DNA of 52,405 nt from contig JAYRFV010000177.1 of the NCBI GenBank assembly GCA_041908165.1, forward strand, positions 1-52,405. Reading direction: 5' to 3'. The position numbers were made by a program, and so were the translations under genes. Position 1 is the stretch's first letter; each line of letters begins with the position of its first letter. The notes beneath the pieces were generated by a model. It saw only the letters and a list, made by a program, of their open reading frames with translations. It did not search any database and had not been told where the DNA came from. Source of the DNA: JACQZU01 sp041908165. Lineage in GTDB: Bacteria; Acidobacteriota; Holophagae; Holophagales; Holophagaceae. This document shows positions 1 to 6,923 of this stretch, piece by piece.

Positions 1-1
1 G

Positions 2-424
2 ACCCTGCCCATCCGAATGCAGGCCCACGAGGCCAGTGCCCGGGTGCTGGCGGACTTCCTGGCCGGCCATCCGGCGGTGCGCAAGGTGCACTACCCGGGC
101 CTGCCGACCCATCCGCACCACGCCCTCGCGAAGTCCCAGCAGAAGGGCTTCGGCGCCATGCTCAGCTTCGAACTGCAGGACGGCCGCCCGGCCGCCCTCA
201 ACCACCTGCTGACCCGGCTGCGCTGGTTCACCTTGGCGGAAAGCCTGGGTGGCGTGGAGTCCCTGGTGGCCCACCCGGCCTCGATGACCCACGCCTCCAT
301 GACCCCCGAGGCCCGCGCCAACGCCGGCATCCGCGACGACCTCATCCGTCTGTCGGTGGGCCTGGAGTCGGTGGCGGACCTGCAGGCCGACCTGGCCCAG
401 GCGCTGGCCTCCTTGCCGGCCTGA
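2..424 (+). CDS. Cys/Met metabolism PLP-dependent enzyme, C-terminal part (partial)
   Basis: This is the last ~140 residues of a trans-sulfuration family enzyme (cystathionine gamma-synthase / gamma-lyase / O-acyl-homoserine sulfhydrylase group); the gene begins left of the window. The visible part holds the family's C-terminal hallmarks: VHYPGLPTHPHHALA, the GFGAMLSFEL strand, and SLGGVESLVAHPASMTH followed by IRLSVGLE near the end. The SLGGVESL segment lines the active site and binds the substrate carboxylate in this family. The PLP-binding lysine lies outside the window, so the exact reaction cannot be assigned. A methyltransferase gene starts 4 bp after the stop, so the two are probably co-transcribed. 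Confidence 0.9.
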   Translation, partial: TLPIRMQAHEASARVLADFLAGHPAVRKVHYPGLPTHPHHALAKSQQKGFGAMLSFELQDGRPAALNHLLTRLRWFTLAESLGGVESLVAHPASMTHASMTPEARANAGIRDDLIRLSVGLESVADLQADLAQALASLPA

Positions 425-428
425 GACC

Positions 429-1205
429 GTGCCCTGGAATCCTCGCCAGTACCTCGGGTTCGCGGGCGAGCGTCTGCGGCCCGCGGTGGACCTGCTGGCG
501 CGGGTGGACCTGGACCGGCCGTCCAGCCTCCTCGACCTCGGCTGCGGCGCAGGCAACGTGACCCGCCTGCTGGCCGAGCGGTGGCCTGACGCCGCACTCG
601 CCGGAGTGGACCGCTCAACGGAGATGCTCGCCGCCGCGCGGTCGACGCTGCCCGGGGCGCGCTGGGTCGAAGCGGATCTTCGCACGTGGAAGCCGCCGGA
701 GCCGGTGGACCTGGTGTTCTCCAATGCGGCGCTGCATTGGGTTGACGGCCACGGGGACCTGTTTCCCAGGCTGGCGGGTTGGCTGCGCCCGGGGGGCGTC
801 CTCGCCGTGCAGATGCCGGCCAGCTTCGACCACGCTTCCCACCGGGCCGCCCGCGACCTGGCGCGGACCGGCCCCTGGCGGGAGCGGTTCCGCCACCTGC
901 CCGAGACCGGGGCGGTGCATCCTCTGGCCGACTACCACGCCTGGCTGTCCCCGTGGATGGCCGCGCTGGACCTCTGGGAGACCACCTACCTGCATGTGCT
1001 GGAGGGTGAGGACCCGGTGACCGAGTGGTTCAAGGGCAGCCTGCTGGTGCCCTACCTGGAGGCCCTGGCCCCGGAACACCGGGAGGCGTTCGTCGACGCG
1101 TACCGGGGGCGGGTGCGAGTGGCCTATCCGAAGCAGGCCGACGGCCGGACGTTGCTCGCCTTCCACCGCGTTTTCATGGTCGGCCGGGTTCAGGACGTCC
1201 CGTAG
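429..1205 (+). CDS. tam: Trans-aconitate 2-methyltransferase-like SAM methyltransferase
   Basis: A 258-residue class I SAM-dependent methyltransferase resembling Tam, which methylates trans-aconitate, an inhibitor of aconitase. The N-terminus (WNPRQYLGFAGERLRPAVDLLARV) is the Tam signature; motif I is LLDLGCGAGNVTRLLAERW (about residues 35-53), the acidic ribose-binding residue follows in AGVDRS, and the post-I motif is NAALHWV. I use the GTG at 429, because it begins the family-typical N-terminus and follows the upstream stop by only 4 bp. The last 16 bp overlap the 3' end of the convergent malic enzyme gene. The family is well supported; the substrate is inferred by resemblance and could be another small acid. 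Confidence 0.82.
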   Translation: MPWNPRQYLGFAGERLRPAVDLLARVDLDRPSSLLDLGCGAGNVTRLLAERWPDAALAGVDRSTEMLAAARSTLPGARWVEADLRTWKPPEPVDLVFSNAALHWVDGHGDLFPRLAGWLRPGGVLAVQMPASFDHASHRAARDLARTGPWRERFRHLPETGAVHPLADYHAWLSPWMAALDLWETTYLHVLEGEDPVTEWFKGSLLVPYLEALAPEHREAFVDAYRGRVRVAYPKQADGRTLLAFHRVFMVGRVQDVP

Positions 1206-2917
1206 GTCCCGGCCCGGCAGGGCATGTAGCGGGGCTCGTACTGGGCCTTGGCGATGATCGCCTCGAGCCGGGCGTCGTCCAGCAGCCGGCCGAGGCCGGC
1301 GTCCCGCGCCTCCTTGCCCACCGCGAGGGCGACCGCGGCCGACACCCTGCGGATGTCCTTCATCTCGGGGAGCAGCAGGCCGCGGGATTCCTGCTCGGGA
1401 GTGACCATGGCGCTGATCGCGCGGCTGCCGGCCAGGAACATCCGGTCGGTGATCCGGGTCGCCCGGCAGACCAGGGCCCCCAGCCCCATGCCCGGGAACA
1501 CGTACATGTTGTTGCACTGCGAGGCGGCCAGGGTGCGGCCGTCCATCTCGCGGGTGGGGAAGGGGCTGCCGGTGGCCACCAGGCCCCGCCCCTGGGTGGC
1601 GGTCCAGACCTCGTCGGGGGTGCACTCGCAGCAGCTGGTCGGGTTCGAGAGCGGCATCACCACCGGCTGCGGGCAGTAGCGGGCGACCTCGGCCAGGATC
1701 GCCGGGCTGAACAGCCCGGGCTGGGCGGTCACGGCGATCAGCACGGTGGGCTTCGCGTTGCGGACCACGTCGAGGAGGTCGATGCGGTCCGAAGCGGCGA
1801 GCCGCCAGTCCGCCACCGCGGCCCGCCGCTGGGCCATCGGCAACTGCTGCGCTTCCAGGGTCGGATCGTCCTCCACCAGCAGCCCCTGCTGGTCGATCGC
1901 GAACAGCCTCTGCCGGGCCTGCTCGGGGTCCAGGCCCTCCTCCTTGAGCATCGCCAGGATGCCGTGGGCGATGCCGCTGCCGGCCTGGCCCATGCCGACC
2001 ACCAGGTAGCGCTCGTCCTTGAACGTCCCACCCTTGATCCGCATGGCGGTCATCAGGGCCGCCAGGGCGGTGGCGCCGGTGCCCTGGATGTCGTCGTTGA
2101 AGGACAGGATCCGGTCCCGGTAGCGGGTGAGGTTCCGGAAGGCGTTGTGCTTGGCGAAGTCCTCCCACTGCAGCAGCGCGCCCGGGAAGTTGCGGCGGAT
2201 GCCGAGCACGAACTTCTCGATGAACTCCTCGTAGGCCGTGCCGGTGAGGCGCGGGTGGCGGCGCCCCATGTACATCGGGTCCTCCAGCAGCCGCGGGCTG
2301 TTGGTGCCGACGTCGATGCACATCGGCAGGGTGACCGCCGGATGGATCCCGCCAGCGGCCACGTACAGGGCGACCTTGCCGATGGGGATGCCCATGCCGT
2401 CGGCGCCCAGGTCCCCGAGGCCGAGGATCCGCTCGCCATCCGTGACCACCACCAGGTTCACCATCGGCTGGCTGAGGTTCCCCAGCACCTGGTCGATGTT
2501 GGCGATGTTCTCGGGGGTGATGTAGATGCCGCGGTAGCGGCGCTGGATGTGGCTGCCCTTCACGCAGGCCTGGCCGACGGTGGGCGTGTAGACGATCGGC
2601 AGCATCTCCTCGATGTGCTCGATGAGCAGCCGGTAGTACAGCACCTCGCTGCGGTCCTGCAGGCCGCGCAGGTAGATGTACTTCTCGAGGTCGTCGCCCT
2701 TGCGCAGGTAGGCCTGGTAGGAGCGGGCGACCTGGGTGTCCAGGTTGCCGATCTCCGACATCAGCAGGCCGTCCAGGCCCAGGCTGAGGCGCTCCTCCTT
2801 GGTGAAGGCGGAGCCCTTGTTCAGGTGCGAGTCGTTGAGGAGCTGCCGGCCCCGCAGGTAGACGTCGTAGTAGTCCTCCCCGGTGAGGGGATCCTTCCTG
2901 AGGGTGAAGGTCTTCAT
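1190..2917 (-). CDS. maeA: NAD-dependent malic enzyme (malate dehydrogenase, oxaloacetate-decarboxylating)
   Basis: A 575-residue cytoplasmic malic enzyme of the large SfcA/eukaryote-like type, which oxidatively decarboxylates malate to pyruvate while reducing NAD. Family landmarks in order: YYRLLIEHIEEMLPIVYTPT near residue 95, RGIYITPEN, VVTDGERILGLGDLGADGMG, the FNDDIQGTGATALAAL metal/malate segment, the Rossmann glycine motif VVGMGQAGSGIA, and PLSNPTSCCECTPDEVW. I start at MKTFTLRKDP (2917); upstream extension of the frame runs through the next gene and is not real. It sits alone behind an 83-bp spacer that carries a TAGAAT element and a GC-rich stem-loop, suggesting its own promoter. Its 3' end overlaps the convergent methyltransferase gene by 16 bp. 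Confidence 0.95.
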   Translation of the reverse strand: MKTFTLRKDPLTGEDYYDVYLRGRQLLNDSHLNKGSAFTKEERLSLGLDGLLMSEIGNLDTQVARSYQAYLRKGDDLEKYIYLRGLQDRSEVLYYRLLIEHIEEMLPIVYTPTVGQACVKGSHIQRRYRGIYITPENIANIDQVLGNLSQPMVNLVVVTDGERILGLGDLGADGMGIPIGKVALYVAAGGIHPAVTLPMCIDVGTNSPRLLEDPMYMGRRHPRLTGTAYEEFIEKFVLGIRRNFPGALLQWEDFAKHNAFRNLTRYRDRILSFNDDIQGTGATALAALMTAMRIKGGTFKDERYLVVGMGQAGSGIAHGILAMLKEEGLDPEQARQRLFAIDQQGLLVEDDPTLEAQQLPMAQRRAAVADWRLAASDRIDLLDVVRNAKPTVLIAVTAQPGLFSPAILAEVARYCPQPVVMPLSNPTSCCECTPDEVWTATQGRGLVATGSPFPTREMDGRTLAASQCNNMYVFPGMGLGALVCRATRITDRMFLAGSRAISAMVTPEQESRGLLLPEMKDIRRVSAAVALAVGKEARDAGLGRLLDDARLEAIIAKAQYEPRYMPCRAGTYGTS

Positions 2918-2934
2918 GGCTCGGGCCCCTGTCC

Positions 2935-2958
2935 GGGGCGGTCCGCTCGGGCCGCCCC
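2935..2958 (-). promoter_or_regulatory. GC-rich stem-loop in malic enzyme leader
   Basis: A 10-bp stem (2935-2944 with 2949-2958, one G-U pair) closed by a 4-nt loop lies between the malic enzyme start and the TAGAAT element at 2965-2970. If that element is the -10 box, the hairpin forms at the very 5' end of the mRNA and may protect it. It could also end transcription from ccsA, though no T-tract follows on the minus strand. Confidence 0.45.
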
Positions 2959-2964
2959 GCCTCC

Positions 2965-2970
2965 ATTCTA
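2965..2970 (-). promoter_or_regulatory. Putative -10 element for malic enzyme
   Basis: On the minus strand the spacer reads GGGGCTAGAATGG; TAGAAT matches the sigma70 -10 consensus at five of six positions. No good -35 hexamer is visible at 16-18 bp. Transcription would start near 2958, about 41 nt before the start codon. Confidence 0.4.
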
Positions 2971-3000
2971 GCCCCTGGACGACGGGGCCCGGGCCGGCCT

Positions 3001-4773
3001 TCAGCCCTCCTGCGGCGCCGCCTCGGTCCAGAGGAACCGGGGGGCGAGGCAGAAGACAATGAAGATCGCCTGGCTGGCCATGAAGGTGGCCAGGGCCCAG
3101 AAGGCCTTGTCCATGAACCCGTAGCTGTGCAGCCCGACGCCCAGCATGTTGACGCCGAACCAGCTGAAGCTGGTGATGATGTTGCCGAAGATCGCCATGG
3201 CCATGATGCCCTTCTCGCGGGCGTAGCCGGCCCAGCGGGCGTGCAGGATGATCGCGCACCAGAGCACGATCAGCAGGGCGCCGTTCTCCTTCGGGTCCCA
3301 GCCCCAGAACCGGCCCCAGCTCTGGTCGGCCCAGATACCGCCGAGCACGGTGCCGACGAAGCTGAAGAGCAGCGAGAAGCAGATCACGCCGTAGGTCATG
3401 CCCACCAGGGAGCGGGCCGTCTCTGGATCCGGCTCGCGGACCACGTGCTTCCAGACCGTGTAGCCGATGGCGATGGCGCCTGCCAGGAACATGCCGCTGT
3501 AGCCGATGGTGATGGTGATGACGTGGGTGGCGAGCCAGAAGTTGGAATCCAGCACCGCCCGCATCATCTCCATGGTGTCGCCGTCCATGGACAGGTGGTG
3601 GGCGACGATCAGCGAGGCGAAGCCGGTGAGGGACGCCACCGCGGTGGCGAAGCCCTTGCGGTACAGGTATTCGAGGACCAGTCCGAGCAGCACCACGCCC
3701 CAGCCGACGAAGACCGCCGAGGAGTAGAGGTTGGTCACCGGCGGCCGGCCCTGGAGGATGATCCGGTAGGCCAGGCCGATGGTGTGGATGATCGCGCCCG
3801 CGCCCAGCAGGGCGAAGGCGGCCGGCTGGAACAGGTCCTTCTTCCACAGCCACGACAGGGCCAGGGCGCAGAAGGCCAGGACGTAGATCGCCATGCCCAT
3901 GAAGAACGGCTCGGCGCGGTTGAACAGGGTCTCGTGATCGGCGTGGGACTGGGCCGAGGGCTGGACCGAGCCGGCCAATTGGCGGAGCTCCGCCGCCGCG
4001 CGGTTGAAGGCTTCCGCATCGCCGGTGGCGTAGGCCGACCCGGCCCGGGCCAGGAGCGGCAGCCCCGGGTGCGGCTGGGCACCCCGGGCCAAGGCCTGGA
4101 GCGCCTCGCCGGCGTTGGACCAGCCCCGGTCCGCGGGGCCGGTCAGGGGCGGGAGGATCCGGAAGTAGCCCAGCTGGACCATGGCATCGCGGCGCTTGGC
4201 CGCATCGGGGCCGGCGACCCGGGCCATCTCGGCGGCCAGGCCGCCCTCGCCCGGGATCTCCATGGCGTGCTGCAGGCGGTAGTAGAGGTAGACCTTGTCG
4301 AAGAGGTTCACCACCCCGGACTGGAAGGGCGTGCGGGCGCGGGCGTCCACCTGCTGGGCGGTCTGCGCCTGCCGCTCGATCTCCTGGATCCGCGGCCGGA
4401 TCGCCTCGAAGGTGTAGTAGCGCCCGCTGGTCTGCTGGATGCCCAGGAGCCCGAGCACCTCGGGATTGTCGATGACGAAGGCCGGCTGCTGGTCGGCCAC
4501 GGAGGGCCGGAACATCATGTCGAGGATCCACTCGTTGGCCGAGATGAAGCGGCCCTTGTGGTAGATGCTCGACTTGCTGCGGATCATCAGGAGGGCGTTC
4601 CGGGACACGCTGTCCAGGGGCTTGACCCGGCCGCCTTCGAGCACCGGCAGGCTGGCGATGGTGTTCACGTCGAAACCGCGGGCCTTGCCGCGGGGCAGGG
4701 CGTAGACCAGGGCGCCGAGCAGGGCCAGGGCCCCGGCGAGCCAGGCGAGCAGGTTGTTGCGGGACATGGTCAT
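3001..4773 (-). CDS. ccsA: Cytochrome c biogenesis protein CcsA/ResC (System II haem handler)
   Basis: A 590-residue inner-membrane protein of System II cytochrome c biogenesis. With ResB it exports haem and attaches it to apocytochrome c. The C-terminal half (about residues 290-585) is the multi-helix CcsA domain, with the tryptophan-rich WWD-type haem motif WGRFWGWDPKENGALL and conserved histidines in IVAHHLSMDGD, FWLATHVITI and LHARWAG. The N-terminal ~280 residues, after one TM segment, are a periplasmic extension of the kind seen in some Bacteroidota and Acidobacteriota fused or enlarged CcsA proteins. The start codon is separated from the resB stop by a single base, so translation is coupled. 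Confidence 0.92.
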   Translation of the reverse strand: MTMSRNNLLAWLAGALALLGALVYALPRGKARGFDVNTIASLPVLEGGRVKPLDSVSRNALLMIRSKSSIYHKGRFISANEWILDMMFRPSVADQQPAFVIDNPEVLGLLGIQQTSGRYYTFEAIRPRIQEIERQAQTAQQVDARARTPFQSGVVNLFDKVYLYYRLQHAMEIPGEGGLAAEMARVAGPDAAKRRDAMVQLGYFRILPPLTGPADRGWSNAGEALQALARGAQPHPGLPLLARAGSAYATGDAEAFNRAAAELRQLAGSVQPSAQSHADHETLFNRAEPFFMGMAIYVLAFCALALSWLWKKDLFQPAAFALLGAGAIIHTIGLAYRIILQGRPPVTNLYSSAVFVGWGVVLLGLVLEYLYRKGFATAVASLTGFASLIVAHHLSMDGDTMEMMRAVLDSNFWLATHVITITIGYSGMFLAGAIAIGYTVWKHVVREPDPETARSLVGMTYGVICFSLLFSFVGTVLGGIWADQSWGRFWGWDPKENGALLIVLWCAIILHARWAGYAREKGIMAMAIFGNIITSFSWFGVNMLGVGLHSYGFMDKAFWALATFMASQAIFIVFCLAPRFLWTEAAPQEG

Positions 4774-4774
4774 G

Positions 4775-5935
4775 TCAGGCCTCCTGCGTGGGCTGCGTGC
4801 GCCGGGAGCGGCGCATGGCGATGCCGAAGTGGGCGAGCAGGCCCACGGTCACCAGCACCGTGGAGATGTAGGGGATCAGCCAGCCGGGGTTCTGCACCAC
4901 CTGCAGGATGGTGAGCGTGTCCTGCTTGCCGAAGCTGGCCTGGTAGAAGGCCTTGCCGTCGTAGCGCAGGGGCTGGTTCATGTAGATCAGGACGTCGCGC
5001 TGCTCCCCCTTGGCCGGGTGGTTCAGGGTGACCAGGCTGGAGAAGTTCTTCGGGATCTGGGTGCCCGGGTAGAGGTCGTGGCTGAACTTCTTGAGGGTCA
5101 GCGAGTAGGGCAGGTAGTAGCGGCGCGGGCGCATGGCGAACAGGTAGGTCCTGCCCTCGTGGACCAGCGTCTGCGGCGCGGCGAGCACCGTCGAGACCAG
5201 CCAGGTGCCGTAGCTGCGTCCTCCGGCCACGGCCTCGAAGAAGGCCGTGGTGCGGTTCGAGTCGTCCTCGCGGGTGACCGGCGCGGCCTCGGCGACCTTG
5301 ACCCCGACGCCGACGCCGGCGGTCGCCATGGATGGCGGGTCCATGGGCCCCCGGTTGGCGAGGTCGGCATTGAGGTAGAAGGCCTTGATCCGCAGTTCGA
5401 GGGGCGTGTTGGGCACCTTCAGCGTGCCCCCGGAGGCGAGCAGGGAGCGGGGAATGGAGTACACGTCGTCGTGCCGGGCGTCGGTCACGTCGATGACCGC
5501 CAGCTCGGGGTCGCGGTACTCCTCGGTGAAGTTGACGGTCTGCCCCTCCTCGATGGCCATCCGCGTGTCCACCTGGTACATCGCCGAGACGAACTCGCCC
5601 GCCACGAGCAGCACGAGGCCGACGTGGACGACCCAGAGGCCCGCCTTGTCCCAGCGGAACTTGAGGCGCTTGACCATGATCGCGAAGAGGTTCAGGCCGA
5701 ACAGCAGCCCCACCAGGGTGCCGCCGGGGAAGACGGGATACTGCCAGGGGCTGTCGACGGGCGCCCAGTAGACGATCCAGGTGCGCATGAAGTGGTTGAC
5801 TGCGCCCTGGGTTCCCATGGAGACCTGGGCCAGGGTGCAGAGCAGCACCAGGGCCATCAGCAGGGCCATGGAAAGGACGGTGAGCTGGAAGGAGGTGAGC
5901 CCTTCCCAGAGGCGGGTGGCGATGCGGTTAATCAA
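4775..5935 (-). CDS. resB: Cytochrome c biogenesis protein ResB/CcsB
   Basis: A 386-residue ResB-like membrane protein, partner of CcsA in the haem lyase complex. Three N-terminal TM segments are visible (about residues 15-37, 68-90 and 100-120), followed by a large periplasmic domain with the typical FYQASFGKQDT segment near residue 325 and a final TM (WLIPYISTVLVTVGLLAHFGIAM) that ends in a basic cytoplasmic tail. It overlaps the upstream lipoprotein gene by 8 bp and is followed directly by ccsA, forming a three-gene operon. Cytochromes c themselves are not encoded in the window. Confidence 0.9.
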   Translation of the reverse strand: MINRIATRLWEGLTSFQLTVLSMALLMALVLLCTLAQVSMGTQGAVNHFMRTWIVYWAPVDSPWQYPVFPGGTLVGLLFGLNLFAIMVKRLKFRWDKAGLWVVHVGLVLLVAGEFVSAMYQVDTRMAIEEGQTVNFTEEYRDPELAVIDVTDARHDDVYSIPRSLLASGGTLKVPNTPLELRIKAFYLNADLANRGPMDPPSMATAGVGVGVKVAEAAPVTREDDSNRTTAFFEAVAGGRSYGTWLVSTVLAAPQTLVHEGRTYLFAMRPRRYYLPYSLTLKKFSHDLYPGTQIPKNFSSLVTLNHPAKGEQRDVLIYMNQPLRYDGKAFYQASFGKQDTLTILQVVQNPGWLIPYISTVLVTVGLLAHFGIAMRRSRRTQPTQEA

Positions 5936-6554
5936 GGCGGAGGCTCTCCAGGAATCGCATGAACTCGGGCTTGCAGGCGGACACCGGCCCCTCGTCCCCG
6001 ACCATCTTCAGGAACCAGGAGTTGCCGTCCGCAGTGGTCAGGAGGCCGACCACCATGCGCGACCTGGCCGCGCCGTCGCTGCTGAAGTCGAAGGCGGCGA
6101 TGGCGCCAGCCTTGGTGGTGAAGGCCTTGCGGGCCTTGCCGAGGGCGGCGGCGTCCATGGCCGGCAGGCCGATCTGGCCGCGCCAGCGGTTGACGTTGCC
6201 CAGTTCCCCGCCGGCGTCGCCGGGCAGGAACACCACCGAGATGTCGAGCTTGCCCGGTACCGGGGCCTTGAGGGTCGCGAAGCGCATGCCGCCGCCCTTC
6301 TCCTCGGTCCACCCCTTCGGCAGGGTCCACTTCAGGGCGGCGCCGCCGGTGGGTGTGGGCGGTGCCGGCACCTCGCCGGCCCCCATCGACGGCGGTGGGG
6401 CGGAGGGGCTCGCCGGGGCGGCCGGGGAGGTTTCCTTGGGAACCCGGTAATGGGTGATCTCGTCCCGTCGGCAGCCGAGCCCGGCCGTGAGGGCGCAGGC
6501 GAGGCCAACCAGGAGATGCAACGGCGTCGGGGGGATGCGTCGGGTTGATATCAA
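5928..6554 (-). CDS. Predicted lipoprotein upstream of resB
   Basis: A 208-residue predicted lipoprotein of unknown family. I choose the TTG at 6554 because it gives a typical type II signal peptide: basic n-region, LHLLVGLACALTAGLGC with a lipobox ending in Cys, and then a charged mature start. A Pro/Ala/Ser-rich linker (about residues 45-75) precedes a folded C-terminal domain with KWTLPKGWTEEK and SWFLKMVGDE. A longer reading from ATG 6605 is possible, but it lies upstream of the predicted promoter and would bury the signal peptide. The gene overlaps resB by 8 bp, so a role in cytochrome c maturation or haem delivery is plausible but unproven. Confidence 0.75.
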   Translation of the reverse strand: MISTRRIPPTPLHLLVGLACALTAGLGCRRDEITHYRVPKETSPAAPASPSAPPPSMGAGEVPAPPTPTGGAALKWTLPKGWTEEKGGGMRFATLKAPVPGKLDISVVFLPGDAGGELGNVNRWRGQIGLPAMDAAALGKARKAFTTKAGAIAAFDFSSDGAARSRMVVGLLTTADGNSWFLKMVGDEGPVSACKPEFMRFLESLRLD

Positions 6555-6574
6555 GGTTCTGCCCTCAGGATCCA

Positions 6575-6580
6575 AGAATA
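6575..6580 (-). promoter_or_regulatory. Putative -10 element for lipoprotein-resB-ccsA operon
   Basis: TATTCT on the minus strand lies 20 bp upstream of the proposed TTG start, with AGGG close to the start as a weak ribosome-binding site. A TTGTCG hexamer 19 bp further up is a poor -35. The position supports the short form of the lipoprotein. Confidence 0.4.
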
Positions 6581-6677
6581 CCTTGGCTCGGCCTAATCCC
6601 GACAAAACTGATCATGTTTGCACGGGAATCCGTGACCACGCGCACGCCCAGCCGGACCAGCGGGAACCCCGCGAGTG

Positions 6678-6923
6678 TCAACCGCAGATGCCGACCCAGG
6701 CCTCGTCGATCAGGGCCGCAAGCTGGTGGTCCTTGGCGGTCACCCGGCCGGCGTCGTGGGTCCTGAGGGCGACCCGGACGTAGCCCCATCCGAAGGTGAT
6801 GTCCGGGTGGTGGTTCATGCGCTCGGCCGGCGCCACCAGGGCCTGGACCAGGGCGAACGCCGAGGCGAAGTCCGCCGTCCGGACCTCGCGGACCAGCGCG
6901 CCCTCCTTCTCGATCCAGCTCAT
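6678..6923 (-). CDS. phhB: Pterin-4a-carbinolamine dehydratase
   Basis: An 81-residue cytoplasmic enzyme that dehydrates 4a-hydroxytetrahydrobiopterin to regenerate the cofactor used by phenylalanine hydroxylase. The catalytic motif MNHHPDITFGWGYVRVAL (about residues 36-53) and KDHQLAALID near the C-terminus contain the conserved histidines. It is slightly shorter than typical (about 95-115 residues) at the N-terminus. Its ATG overlaps the stop of the hydroxylase gene (ATGA), so the two enzymes are made together, as their shared cycle would predict. Confidence 0.93.
   Translation of the reverse strand: MSWIEKEGALVREVRTADFASAFALVQALVAPAERMNHHPDITFGWGYVRVALRTHDAGRVTAKDHQLAALIDEAWVGICG

Noticed and set aside
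1190..4531. A 1113-codon frame fusing malic enzyme to an upstream stretch
   Set aside because: The upstream part is ccsA read out of frame; malic enzyme starts at 2917 with a conserved N-terminus.
6621..6634. CACGG-GAAT-CCGTG palindrome downstream of phhB
   Set aside because: Only a 5-bp stem with no T-tract; too weak to call a terminator.
6676..6681. A perfect TTGACA on the minus strand upstream of the lipoprotein gene
   Set aside because: No -10 element at 15-19 bp, and it overlaps the phhB stop codon; the TATTCT at 6575 is better placed.
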